Shown: positions 1-8,274 of the stretch, in pieces
How the letters are laid out: each line of letters opens with the position of its first letter
Position numbering within the stretch: the first letter of the stretch is position 1
Origin: Desulfosporosinus sp. FKB
GTDB lineage: Bacteria > Bacillota > Desulfitobacteriia > Desulfitobacteriales > Desulfitobacteriaceae
Length of the DNA: 55,510 nt
Direction: 5' to 3'
Assembly: GCF_002196705.1 (NCBI RefSeq)
Contig: NZ_NADJ01000007.1
Span: forward strand, 1 to 55,510
Translations under genes and position numbers: made by a program
Notes under the pieces: model-generated
Told to the model about the DNA's origin: nothing
Seen by the model: the letters and a program-made list of their open reading frames with translations, nothing else
Databases searched by the model: none

Positions 1-4
1 GAGA

Positions 5-119
5 TCTGGTGATCATGCCGGAGGGGTTCCACCCGTTCCCATATCGAACACGGAAGTTAAGACCTCCAGGGCCGAGAATACTTGGGGCATTGCCCCTGGG
101 AAAGTAGGTCATCGCCAGG
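5..119 (+). rRNA. rrf: 5S ribosomal RNA
   Basis: This is the 5S rRNA of the large ribosomal subunit. The 5' end (CTGGTGA) pairs with the 3' end (TCGCCAG) to form helix I. The diagnostic internal segments are present: the loop with CCGTTCCCATATCGAAC, then GGAAGTTAAG, and the late GGGAAAGTAGG segment. Its length of about 115 nt is normal. It is probably the last gene of an rRNA operon whose 16S and 23S lie outside the window, because a terminator follows at once and no further RNA gene is seen. Confidence 0.96.
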
Positions 120-130
120 TAAAACAAACG

Positions 131-160
131 ATAGACTGCCAATAGGCAGTCTATCTGTGT
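131..160 (+). terminator. Intrinsic terminator after 5S rRNA
   Basis: A perfect 10-bp stem (ATAGACTGCC / GGCAGTCTAT) with a 4-nt loop is followed by a T-rich run (CTGTGTTT). It lies 12 nt after the 5S gene and probably ends the rRNA operon transcript. Confidence 0.75.
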
Positions 161-187
161 TTATGAAAGAAATGAAAGAAAGCTACC

Positions 188-203
188 GGGGTTCCACCCG
201 TTC
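188..203 (+). repeat. 16-nt duplicate of internal 5S rRNA sequence
   Basis: These 16 bases are identical to bases 23-38 of the 5S gene. The identity ends sharply on both sides. It sits between the two terminators that follow the rRNA operon, so it looks like the scar of a recombination or partial duplication of the rRNA tail. It is too short to be functional 5S. Confidence 0.5.
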
Positions 204-290
204 GATCCACGCTGCAGGAGAATGTGTCACAAGTTGCAATGTGGCGAAAAGCTCGTACATCGTCACGGGATGCCGTTTAGCTGGGTAACA

Positions 291-327
291 AACACGAGAC
301 TGTCAAAGAGGCAGTCTCGTGTTTTTA
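291..327 (+). terminator. Second terminator downstream of rRNA operon
   Basis: A perfect 12-bp stem (AACACGAGACTG / CAGTCTCGTGTT) is followed by a T tract. The inner stem bases GACTG/CAGTC recur in the first terminator, so the two may be related by duplication. It could also serve the leftward gerK operon, which ends at 355. Confidence 0.75.
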
Positions 328-354
328 TTCAGTGAAGTTGTAAACCGTTAGTAT

Positions 355-573
355 TTAAAGCAGTGAATGAATAACTGTGGCCAGGATTCGAAGGGGATTA
401 GGTAATTTAATACCGATAATAAGCAAAAAATTCAAGAGAAACCCAATACATAAGAGGCTTATTACCACGATAAGTTCTTTACGCTGTTTATTTTTTATTA
501 GGGGAGGAATTTGTGAAAGCGATATAAGTGTGAAGATAAAAATCAGGACCATGACATAAATAAAAACCTTCAT
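355..573 (-). CDS. Small two-segment membrane protein of the ger operon
   Basis: A 72-residue protein with no recognised family. Two long hydrophobic stretches (about residues 3-23 and 36-56) flank a short basic loop containing KNKQRKE, so it is probably a double-spanning membrane protein. It is the last gene of the leftward gerK-like operon, 18 bp after the GerC-type lipoprotein gene, behind a good ribosome site (GAAGGAG). Small fourth ger genes of this kind (GerD/GerKD-like) are known in some germination operons and can modulate the receptor. That role is inferred from position only. A TTG at 576 is an alternative start. Confidence 0.6.
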   Translation of the reverse strand: MKVFIYVMVLIFIFTLISLSQIPPLIKNKQRKELIVVISLLCIGFLLNFLLIIGIKLPNPLRILATVIHSLL

Positions 574-591
574 CAAGCCTCTTCTCCTTCA

Positions 592-1764
592 TTATGTAGT
601 TGGATGAACCGGCTTTTTAAGAAACCCGGACCAATGGAGCTTGGCATCGACAACGATATTGACTTGAATTTTTCTGAATTCCTCTGGCCAGTTCTTTTCT
701 AATTCAGGCCATTCTTGGGGATACTTGCGATGCACGTCTGGGCCGAATTTGAAGATGTCCACATCCCAATCTTGAGCTTTGCTAACGGCGCTGTTGATTT
801 CTTCTTCGATAACTGTGTCCAATCGTTTTTCGAGCTCATCAAAGGATTCAGGTTTCACTAAGTCGCTGCTCCCCATTTCTTCTCCAAGATTACCGTCCAT
901 ATGAACATTAATTGTCATTTTGAGATTGCCGTCAACCAACTCCGGTACAACGTTGCTGTTAGCTCTAATAATTTCAATTCCCGATTTTTTGCGTTCATCT
1001 CCTGGAGTTGCAATATCAATGATTCCGCTTTTTACCTTGCCAAGAACCCATAAGACGCCTCTAGTTTCTTGTGCATTGAACCAACCAACCATACGATCTC
1101 GTTTTAAGATCGCCGTTCCATCAAGCTTTAGGCTTTCTTCGTTTGTATTTTTGGTTTCCCCTTGGATTATGTCAATCCCGGGAACGATTGAATCATTGGT
1201 TCTGCTGGCAAAATTTTTGAGGAGATCAATTAATTGGACTTTGGGTACTTTAGAAGCTGCATATGTTGATTTTGCAAGTTTCTCGATTGCTTGGGCTGGT
1301 ATTTTCTCTTGTTCATAGTCACTTCTTATAATATCTTCAGCTTTTCTCCTGGTAATAAAAACATAAGTTGATTTACGAAATTCGGGATCACGAGTGAATA
1401 GATCCAGTTCGTCGCTGATTCCATTCCGGGCGAGTTCTTCAGATAAAACGTAAACAGTGTTATGAGAAAAATATGCTTTGCGATCCGTTTGCAGTGAAGC
1501 ATTTCGTACGGCATCAAATACTGTTTCTCCTTTGCTCGTGACGACCCAAACGCTTTTTGAGCCACTAGCTTTTTCTGATGTTGAAGATTTAATTGCGCTA
1601 GGTTTTAAAATCTGAAGGGAGACATCGATTTGTCCGTCTTCAGTCCGATCAACACCCACAGCTTCAACAATTGCCATAGTATTAAGTTCTCTTCGGTTCC
1701 AGCAACCTGGCAGAAGAAGTAATAGAAGAATAGCTAAGATTATTAAAGTAATTCTTCTTCTCAT
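592..1764 (-). CDS. gerKC: Spore germination receptor lipoprotein, Ger(x)C family
   Basis: A 390-residue GerAC/GerKC-type subunit of a nutrient germinant receptor in the inner spore membrane. It has a lipoprotein signal: basic MRRR, a leucine-rich core, then the lipobox LPGC near residue 21, so the mature protein should be lipid-anchored at Cys. The first mature residues, NRRELNTMAIVEAVGVD, match the conserved start of the Ger(x)C family, and the length is typical. Its start overlaps the stop of the permease gene by 4 bp (ATGA), which indicates translational coupling. The paralogue letter (K rather than A or B) is a guess; the family is secure. Confidence 0.92.
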   Translation of the reverse strand: MRRRITLIILAILLLLLLPGCWNRRELNTMAIVEAVGVDRTEDGQIDVSLQILKPSAIKSSTSEKASGSKSVWVVTSKGETVFDAVRNASLQTDRKAYFSHNTVYVLSEELARNGISDELDLFTRDPEFRKSTYVFITRRKAEDIIRSDYEQEKIPAQAIEKLAKSTYAASKVPKVQLIDLLKNFASRTNDSIVPGIDIIQGETKNTNEESLKLDGTAILKRDRMVGWFNAQETRGVLWVLGKVKSGIIDIATPGDERKKSGIEIIRANSNVVPELVDGNLKMTINVHMDGNLGEEMGSSDLVKPESFDELEKRLDTVIEEEINSAVSKAQDWDVDIFKFGPDVHRKYPQEWPELEKNWPEEFRKIQVNIVVDAKLHWSGFLKKPVHPTT

Positions 1765-2861
1765 ATGTTCTTTACACCTTGCTTCCTAAAGAAGGCTATA
1801 GCAAGAAGTAGATAGGGAATAACAATTATGAAAATGATATTAATCCAAATGGATATGGGATAAGACAAAAAATCATTGAGATCGGAAATGTTGCTTTGAA
1901 CGGATAGAGATACCGGAAGAAGTACGGTAAGGGTTGAGATAACAAGGGGCCTATAATCCTTTATCCCAACTAAGTGACTCAATCCGATCAGGATGATATA
2001 GAAATATAAGATGGTTTTCAGATAACCACTGAGGATCCATATTGAGAGATGAATAGATTCTATGCGTTCAATAAAATCACCAATGTTCACTAAACGAACG
2101 GCGCTAAAATAGGGAAACTGAAGCATCTTACTTAAATCAAGCCCTAGAGTTCCTAGAACAGTTACAGTTGTAATAAGCCACAAAAGTGCTATAAGAGAAT
2201 AGCTGGATATTAGGACAAGCTTTGCTTTCTCTTTCTTAGATTTTAAATGGGGAAGCAGCATAGCGAGCACTACTATCTCGGATGTTTTCAAAGCAATCGC
2301 GAATCCACCCATTCCTATAGATATCATGCTTTTTTCCATGAATGGCATAAAGACCTTTAGATCCATATCTTTGGCTAGCAGGAGAGATATGACCAGAATT
2401 CCACCGAAGACTAAAGGCGCTAAAAATTCAGCAAACCGTGAAATTACTTCAATGCCCTTGAGAACTGCATAAGCACAAAACGCGAAAAGAAAGAGAAGAA
2501 CGAAAAGAACTGGAGTTTCAGGCATAACGGCAGTTGTCAAGAAGGCGCTCCATTCGTACAAAAATAGCGACAGTCCATGAAAAAAATACAAGATATAAAG
2601 GAGGACAACGGCTTTACCAGTTTTACCAAGGAGTGTTTCAGCATATTCAAAGAGTGACTGTTCAGGAAAGCGCTTCCATAATAGATAAAATGGAACTGTT
2701 AACAATAGACTGGCAGGCAGACTTAAGATTTCCGATATCCATACATCCTGATTTCCTGGAGGTCCAGTGAAAACAGGGAAAAACGTAATCGAAACGATAA
2801 GCCTGCTTATTGCTACAAGGAAAATAAGTTGTTTGGGGGTGATTTTTGCATCTTCTAACAT
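1761..2861 (-). CDS. gerKB: Spore germination permease subunit, GerAB/GerKB family
   Basis: A 366-residue integral membrane protein of the GerAB family (APC superfamily). It is the B subunit that forms the germinant-binding part of GerA-type receptors. It has about ten hydrophobic segments spread evenly along its length. The N-terminal motif KITPKQLIFLVAISRLIV is typical of the family. The start ATG has a clear site (AAAGGAG). It lies between the A and C subunit genes, the usual order for a tricistronic ger operon. Confidence 0.92.
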   Translation of the reverse strand: MLEDAKITPKQLIFLVAISRLIVSITFFPVFTGPPGNQDVWISEILSLPASLLLTVPFYLLWKRFPEQSLFEYAETLLGKTGKAVVLLYILYFFHGLSLFLYEWSAFLTTAVMPETPVLFVLLFLFAFCAYAVLKGIEVISRFAEFLAPLVFGGILVISLLLAKDMDLKVFMPFMEKSMISIGMGGFAIALKTSEIVVLAMLLPHLKSKKEKAKLVLISSYSLIALLWLITTVTVLGTLGLDLSKMLQFPYFSAVRLVNIGDFIERIESIHLSIWILSGYLKTILYFYIILIGLSHLVGIKDYRPLVISTLTVLLPVSLSVQSNISDLNDFLSYPISIWINIIFIIVIPYLLLAIAFFRKQGVKNI

Positions 2862-2901
2862 AGGATCTCCTTTATGGAGAGGTATATTGATTAATTATGT
2901 C

Positions 2902-4479
2902 CTAATTGCCGGGATTTTCTGGGGGACTGGGGGCTAATGAATCGGCCTGTCTCGTTCTGTTTCTGCTTAAACTAAGAGGCCTTGAAGTCATAGCCCACCA
3001 AGGTTTACGAATAATGACATCATTAAGGCCGGCACCGTTAAGTGGTACAAGGGGAGACATATAAGGCACTCCAAAGGAGCGAAGCGAGAGTTGATGAATA
3101 ACAAACCCCGCGAATCCGAGCATTACTCCATACAAGCCGGAAAAGCTTGACAATATGAGAAGAACAAAGCGGGCGATTGTAGTGACATCTGTAAAAGCTG
3201 GGACGACAAAGGAGGAAATTCCTGTTAGGGCCACCACGACAACCATGGGAGCTCCAACTAATCCGGCGGATACTGCGGCTTCCCCAATGACTAGTGCGCC
3301 GACAATACTAACGGCCTGCCCAACTGCCTTGGGCAAGCGAAGGCCGGCTTCCCTTAAAATTTCATAAGCGATTTGCATCAAAAGTGCTTCGACAATCGTA
3401 GGAAAAGGAGAACCTTCGTTTGCACTGGCAATGCTAATCAAGAGTGAAGTCGGCAGCAACTCTTGGTGATAAGTTGTGATGGCAACATAAAGAGCGGGTA
3501 CGAATGTAGAAATAAAAAAAGCCAGCCACCGCAGCCAACGAATAAACGTTGCAAGATAAGGCCGTGAATAATAATCTTCACTATTTTGGAACGCTTCTAT
3601 GAATAAGTAAGGTACCGTTAAGGCCAAGGGAGTTCCATCAGTTAATATTGCAACTCTCCCTTCCAATAATTTCGCACTGACAATATCAGGCTTTTCGCTA
3701 TTACCAACGGTAGGAAATAAGGAATAAGGGGCATCCTCGATGAAGGACTCAATATAACCTGATTCGAGAACAGAGTCTGTCTCGATTCGGCATATTCTTT
3801 TCTTGACTTCCTGAACGACTTCGTCATTGGCAATACCCTGAATATGGACGATGGCTAATGAGGTTTTTGTCTGTCTGCCTACGGTCATTTTCTCAACCAT
3901 TAAATTTGGATTTTTTATTTTCCTGCGGATAAGAGAAATGTTTGTGCTCAGAGACTCAACAAATCCTTCTCTGGGACCACGAATAACAGATTCAGTACTC
4001 GGTTCTTCGACACTGCGTGCTGCAAAGCCGCGAATTGAAGCAATAAGTATACTATCTGTTCCATCAAGGAATAAGGCAGTATCACCTGACAAAATTCCTG
4101 TAACGGCATCTTCTAGGGTTTGAACTTCCTCAACACTGGAAACAGACAATATACTTTCCTTAACAATTTCTAAGGTAGTTCCTGTAAGATGATTATTGTG
4201 TACAGATAGTAATGGCTTAAAGAGATTTTCGTTAACGGAATCTTCATTAAACAGACCGAAGATCATAACTGCAAAGGCCTGAACGGGAGTTTCGGTTCCA
4301 ATAGTGAACTCTCGAATTACCAGATCGTCAGCCTTGGGAAAGATCTTTAGAATTGCCTGCCGGTTATCCTCTAGTTTTTTAGATAGAGTTGTAGGATTTT
4401 CCGAAGGATTTGGTAAGAGAGGCTCAGGGGATTGGCGGCGTTTCTTCCTAGTAGATGTTCTAATAATTTTTGTGAGCAT
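2902..4479 (-). CDS. gerKA: Spore germination receptor subunit A, GerA/GerKA family
   Basis: A 525-residue GerA-family subunit. The N-terminal half is soluble; the C-terminal half carries the membrane part, beginning near the segment YLATFIRWLRWLAFFIST and ending before a basic, Pro-rich tail. Signature stretches include LLEGRVAILTDGTPLAL and EGSPFPTIVEALLMQ, both highly conserved in GerAA/GerKA. It begins with ATG after a strong site (AGGAGGTGGATC). It is the first gene of the leftward operon and would be expressed in the forespore; no sigma-G promoter could be assigned with confidence. Confidence 0.94.
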   Translation of the reverse strand: MLTKIIRTSTRKKRRQSPEPLLPNPSENPTTLSKKLEDNRQAILKIFPKADDLVIREFTIGTETPVQAFAVMIFGLFNEDSVNENLFKPLLSVHNNHLTGTTLEIVKESILSVSSVEEVQTLEDAVTGILSGDTALFLDGTDSILIASIRGFAARSVEEPSTESVIRGPREGFVESLSTNISLIRRKIKNPNLMVEKMTVGRQTKTSLAIVHIQGIANDEVVQEVKKRICRIETDSVLESGYIESFIEDAPYSLFPTVGNSEKPDIVSAKLLEGRVAILTDGTPLALTVPYLFIEAFQNSEDYYSRPYLATFIRWLRWLAFFISTFVPALYVAITTYHQELLPTSLLISIASANEGSPFPTIVEALLMQIAYEILREAGLRLPKAVGQAVSIVGALVIGEAAVSAGLVGAPMVVVVALTGISSFVVPAFTDVTTIARFVLLILSSFSGLYGVMLGFAGFVIHQLSLRSFGVPYMSPLVPLNGAGLNDVIIRKPWWAMTSRPLSLSRNRTRQADSLAPSPPENPGN

Positions 4480-4536
4480 GATCCACCTCCTGTTCCTCAG
4501 TTGTTTACATAGTTTTTGCGCAAAGAGGTAGATTTA

Positions 4537-4590
4537 TTACGAAACAGGCAGGAATATCGGAAATATACGATATTCCTGCCTGTTTCGTAA
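4537..4590. repeat. Perfect 23-bp inverted repeat upstream of gerKA
   Basis: Bases 4537-4559 are the exact reverse complement of 4568-4590, separated by 8 nt. Neither side has a T tract, so a standard intrinsic terminator is unlikely. It sits between the 5' end of the gerK-like operon and a small leftward gene (4695-4829). It could be a cruciform or operator, an RNA processing hairpin, or the remnant of a small mobile element. Confidence 0.7.
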
Positions 4591-4694
4591 CATTATAAGG
4601 TAACTCCTGAAGTGATACATCCTGATAGGATTCTTCGCAAAAGGGAGGGGCTACAGATAAGGTGCTGCAGCCTCTCTTAGAAAGCAGGAAGGGG

Positions 4695-4829
4695 TTACTT
4701 CTTAGCTCGTAAAGCTTCCTCTTGAGAAAGGCCATGGTTATCCCTGGAATCCATGCTCGGCTGATGATTAGGCGGCGCTGGTTTTGTATTGGGGTTAGGA
4801 TTTTTTTCAGAAGGCATCTTTTTTATCAC
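4695..4829 (-). CDS. Small hydrophilic protein of unknown function
   Basis: A 44-residue reading frame starting with GTG at 4829, preceded by GAGAAAGGAT about 12 nt upstream. An internal ATG at 4817 is an alternative start. The product is rich in Pro, Asn, Lys and Ser in its first half and ends NHGLSQEEALRAKK, which looks like a short amphipathic helix. No family is recognised. It is leftward, like the germination operon, and could be a small spore protein, but that is a guess. It falls in a stretch otherwise lacking genes, and a chance frame is possible. Confidence 0.4.
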   Translation of the reverse strand: MIKKMPSEKNPNPNTKPAPPNHQPSMDSRDNHGLSQEEALRAKK

Positions 4830-4989
4830 AGTATTGTCACATCCTTTCTCAGATCATGGTTTAGGTTCTAATTTATTTTGTCCTTTTTCAGAAGTAATAC
4901 TACGGAATAAAAAAACAAGAAAGACGAAGATAGCAAGAAGAAACAAACAATGATTAGAAAGTTGGACTCAAAACATGACTAATGGCCAG

Positions 4990-5042
4990 TTGACATACTA
5001 CATATAGTGTGTTTAAATGTAAAAGCACACTATATATTGGGG
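4990..5042 (+). promoter_or_regulatory. nrdR-nrdJ promoter with two NrdR boxes
   Basis: A TTGACA -35 (4990-4995) and TTAAAT -10 (5013-5018) are separated by 17 bp. Two 16-bp NrdR-like boxes overlap them: 4995-5010 (core CTACATATAGTGT) and 5027-5042 (core ACACTATATATTG). Their starts are 32 bp apart, about three helical turns, which is the spacing known for NrdR sites. This implies autoregulation of nrdR together with nrdJ. Confidence 0.85.
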
Positions 5043-5050
5043 GTGAAGGG

Positions 5051-5539
5051 GTGCGTTGTCCATTCTGCGGAAACGAGGACACGAAGGTTTTTGATTCGCG
5101 TCAGGTTGACGAAGGAACAACTGTACGAAGACGCAGAGAATGTGATCGATGTATGCGTCGGTTTACTACCTTTGAGAAGTTTGAGGATTCACCGCTCGTA
5201 GTTGTCAAAAAAGACGGGAGACGTGATGTTTTTTCCCGTTCTAAAATGATGGCCGGCATGCGAAGAGCATGTGAAAAACGGCCAATTTCAACAGAACAAA
5301 TTGAAGAAGCCGCCTATAACATTGAAAAGACCCTGCGCAATACGCATGAGCGTGAAGTGACGAGTGCTGAAGTCGGGGAGGCAGTCTTAGAGCAATTATT
5401 CAGCTTAGATGAAGTGGCCTACATACGCTTCGCATCTGTATATCGTCAGTTTGGGGATATACAACGTTTTTTGGAAGAGTTACATGAACTTATAGAAAAA
5501 CGGGGAACGTTAACAGATAAGGAAAGAAAAGAGATATAA
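5051..5539 (+). CDS. nrdR: Transcriptional repressor NrdR
   Basis: A 162-residue NrdR, the nucleotide-sensing repressor of ribonucleotide reductase genes. The N-terminal zinc ribbon has CPFCG and CDRC pairs (residues 3-6 and about 31-34), followed by an ATP-cone domain (from about residue 49, VVKKDGRRDVFSRSKMM). The GTG at 5051 is chosen over an upstream in-frame ATG at 5009. It gives the conserved N-terminus VRCPFC, has a strong site (GGGGGTGAAGGGG), and the upstream ATG lies inside the promoter. NrdR boxes sit directly upstream and nrdJ follows 20 bp downstream. Confidence 0.96.
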   Translation: MRCPFCGNEDTKVFDSRQVDEGTTVRRRRECDRCMRRFTTFEKFEDSPLVVVKKDGRRDVFSRSKMMAGMRRACEKRPISTEQIEEAAYNIEKTLRNTHEREVTSAEVGEAVLEQLFSLDEVAYIRFASVYRQFGDIQRFLEELHELIEKRGTLTDKERKEI

Positions 5540-5559
5540 GGAAAGTTGGGGGATTCTAG

Positions 5560-7959
5560 TTGATTTTCGAAGGACAAGCACCAAAAAACTGGCCAAAGGT
5601 AAATTTAGCGCCTAATGCCCGTGTTGTTTTGGAAAAGAGATATTTAAAACAAGTCGATGGACAAGTTATCGAGACACCAGAGGATATGATTTATCGAGTC
5701 GCCAATGTAATTGCCTCCATCGAAGAGGAAAAGTATGGCAAAGGTGAGAAAGAAACACGAGCTTTGGCGAAGGAATTTTATACAATTATGGCCAATCTTG
5801 AGTTTATGCCTAATTCTCCAACCTTGATGAATGCGGGACGGGACTTGGGGCAGCTGAGCGCCTGTTTTGTCCTGCCGGTTGAAGACAGTATGGAGGATAT
5901 TTTTGATGCGATAAAAAATGCGGCAATTATTCATAAGTCTGGCGGAGGAACGGGTTTCAGTTTTTCACGTCTGCGTCCTAAAAATAGTATGGTTCGTTCA
6001 ACAGGCGGCGTGGCTTCGGGACCAATTTCCTTTATGAAGGTTTTTAATTCAGCTACGGAAGCCGTGAAGCAGGGCGGAACTCGACGCGGAGCCAATATGG
6101 GAATACTAAGAGTTGACCACCCGGATATTTTAGACTTTATCCAATGCAAAGAGGACAATAAGGAAATTACGAACTTTAATATCTCGGTTGGAATTACGGA
6201 AGAATTTATGAAGGCTGTCCGTGAGGGGCGGGATTATGACCTCATTAATCCCCATTCTGGGGAAGCAGCAGGTCAATTATCTGCTCGCGAGGTTTTTGAT
6301 AAAATTGTTGATCATGCATGGCAAAATGGAGAGCCGGGAATTGTCTTTCTTGATCGTTTAAATGAAAGCAATCCTACCCCCAAACTTGGTAAAATTGAAG
6401 CGACGAATCCCTGTGGGGAACAGCCTCTGCTTCCCAATGAAGCGTGCAACTTAGGCTCTATTAATCTTAAACTCATGGTAACTGAGAAAAATGGTAAAAT
6501 GGTCATCAATTGGGAGCGATTAAGTTATGTTACCCGTCTGGCGGTACGCTTTTTAGACAACGTAATCGATGCCAATCAGTATCCTTTAAAGATTATTGAT
6601 GAGGTTGTAAAAGGAAATCGTAAAATTGGCTTGGGAGTAATGGGCTTTGCTGATATGTTGATTTTGCTGCAAACGTCTTATGCTACGGAAGAAGCTGTTG
6701 ACTATGCGGAAAAAGTCATGAAATTTATTCAGACAGAGGCACGCATCGAATCCCAACGTCTGGCCGAAGAACGAGGAACTTTCCCCAATTATGAAAGTTC
6801 TATTTATGACGGAGTTATGAAACTGCGTAATGCCACACTAACCACAATTGCCCCGACGGGAACGATATCGATGATTTGTGCTGCTTCGAGCGGAGTCGAA
6901 CCTCTTTTCGCAGTGGCCTATACGAAAACTGTCATGGATGGAACTTCGTTAGTTGAGGTAAACCCTCTTTTTGAATCCTTCGCGAAAGACTACACTTTTT
7001 ATTCGCCGGAACTTATGCGCAAAATTGCTGAGAAAGGAACCGTTCTTGGACTACCGGAAGTCCCTAACTGGGTACAGGAGGTCTTTACGACAGCTCAAGA
7101 AATTTCTCCGGAATGGCATATTCGCATTCAGGCTGCTTTTCAAAAATATACCGATAACGCAGTTTCTAAGACGATTAATTTTGCTAATTCAGCAACGAGA
7201 GAAGATATTGCGGAAGCATATCGTTTGGCAGACGAGTTGAACTGCAAAGGGTTGACGGTTTACAGGGATGGAAGCAGGGAGGAACAAGTGCTTTCTACCG
7301 GAACTACAGTGCCGGCAGCCACCGATGCCTCCAAACAAGCTGCAGGTAGAGATCAAGGACAAGTCCAGACCTCTTCTGGTCAGATAACAGCCCCCATTAC
7401 CCCGTTTGTTCCTGAAGTGAATACCGTAATGCCTCGTCCGAGACCAACCACCACTATTGGGGTTACAGAGAAGATTAAAATTGGCTGCGGCAATCTTTAT
7501 GTTAGTGTTAATGCTGATGAAAAAGGAATATGTGAAGTATTTACAAATACCGGCCGGGCCGGAGGATGTTCTTCACAATCAGAGGCTACAGCTCGCTTGA
7601 TTTCTATCGCTTTACGTTCGGGTTTGTCTGTTGATGCCATTATTGAGCAAGTCAAAGGAATTCGCTGCCCTGCTTGTATGCGGCGTGAAGGGGTCAGCGT
7701 CACTTCCTGTCCGGATGCAATTGCCCGTGTCATTAAGAAATATAACGAAGTTGGCATCAATGTTACACAAGTACAGGCTGTTGAAGGGCAAAATGCAAGC
7801 GGACTTTTAAATGTTACGGGTCCCTCAGAAAAGATATCTGCAAAGAAACCCCTTCCGGGCGTAGCTCCAGCGAATGCCTGCCCAGAGTGCGGTATGCCGA
7901 TTAACCATGAAAGCGGCTGCGTAGTCTGCACCCATTGCGGATATTCGAAGTGCGGATAA
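5560..7959 (+). CDS. nrdJ: Adenosylcobalamin-dependent (class II) ribonucleotide reductase
   Basis: A 799-residue class II reductase that reduces ribonucleotides to deoxyribonucleotides with B12 and no oxygen requirement. The catalytic barrel carries SGGGTGFSFSRLRPKNS, GGTRRGANMG and NPCGEQ (about residue 282, radical-site loop). A Pro/Thr-rich linker (about 590-640) leads to the TSCPD accessory domain (CPACMRREGVSVTSCPDAI). The protein ends in a Cys-rich tail (CPECG, CVVCTHCGYSKCG) that probably re-reduces the active site. The start is TTG at 5560, because an in-frame TAG lies immediately upstream. It follows nrdR and shares its promoter. Confidence 0.96.
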   Translation: MIFEGQAPKNWPKVNLAPNARVVLEKRYLKQVDGQVIETPEDMIYRVANVIASIEEEKYGKGEKETRALAKEFYTIMANLEFMPNSPTLMNAGRDLGQLSACFVLPVEDSMEDIFDAIKNAAIIHKSGGGTGFSFSRLRPKNSMVRSTGGVASGPISFMKVFNSATEAVKQGGTRRGANMGILRVDHPDILDFIQCKEDNKEITNFNISVGITEEFMKAVREGRDYDLINPHSGEAAGQLSAREVFDKIVDHAWQNGEPGIVFLDRLNESNPTPKLGKIEATNPCGEQPLLPNEACNLGSINLKLMVTEKNGKMVINWERLSYVTRLAVRFLDNVIDANQYPLKIIDEVVKGNRKIGLGVMGFADMLILLQTSYATEEAVDYAEKVMKFIQTEARIESQRLAEERGTFPNYESSIYDGVMKLRNATLTTIAPTGTISMICAASSGVEPLFAVAYTKTVMDGTSLVEVNPLFESFAKDYTFYSPELMRKIAEKGTVLGLPEVPNWVQEVFTTAQEISPEWHIRIQAAFQKYTDNAVSKTINFANSATREDIAEAYRLADELNCKGLTVYRDGSREEQVLSTGTTVPAATDASKQAAGRDQGQVQTSSGQITAPITPFVPEVNTVMPRPRPTTTIGVTEKIKIGCGNLYVSVNADEKGICEVFTNTGRAGGCSSQSEATARLISIALRSGLSVDAIIEQVKGIRCPACMRREGVSVTSCPDAIARVIKKYNEVGINVTQVQAVEGQNASGLLNVTGPSEKISAKKPLPGVAPANACPECGMPINHESGCVVCTHCGYSKCG

Positions 7960-8274
7960 TAAATTTTCACTGATAATAAAGTCGGACACTATAGGATAAC
8001 CGACATCCACTATAAAAAATTAATAATTATTTGACTAACCAAAACGCACCTTAGCCAATAACTGAAATATTACGGTTATTGGCTTTTCCTTTATATTATG
8101 TCTCTGTAGCCGAGCCGTTTTGTCTATAACTGGAAGCTTAGATTAGCTTAGGCTAAGTTATAGTTAGTAGGATTAATGGAAGTTTGCTAAAAGCACCAAA
8201 CACTCTGAACCGTGAGAAGTCTATGTCTAAGGTTGCGATAGACCAGGAAAAAAGCTATTTCAAGAGGTGGTGTT
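7960..8274. other. Intergenic region after nrdJ
   Basis: A 315-bp gap. It holds the terminator listed at 8053-8088 and a short self-complementary stretch near 8145-8160 (TTAGCTTAGGCTAA). No further gene, operator or RNA family is recognised. Confidence 0.5.
8053..8088 (+). terminator. Intrinsic terminator after nrdJ
   Basis: A perfect 10-bp stem (AGCCAATAAC / GTTATTGGCT) with a 12-nt loop is followed by TTTTCCTTT. Nearly the same hairpin, including the loop sequence, recurs at 19755 and 22514. Confidence 0.8.

Noticed and set aside
181-290. tRNA gene after 5S
   Set aside because: A GTTCGATCC-like T-arm string occurs, but no acceptor stem, D-arm or anticodon arm can be folded around it.
4505-4735. 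76-codon minus-strand frame across the 23-bp inverted repeat
   Set aside because: It reads through the palindrome and has no plausible start signal. The overlapping 44-codon frame at 4695-4829 is better supported.
5009-5050. Upstream ATG start for nrdR
   Set aside because: It lies between and over the NrdR boxes and promoter, and adds residues that are absent from the family. The GTG at 5051 gives the conserved N-terminus.
7960-8274. Cobalamin riboswitch linked to the B12-dependent reductase
   Set aside because: No B12-box-like sequence was seen here or in the nrdR leader. Control by NrdR boxes explains the promoter.
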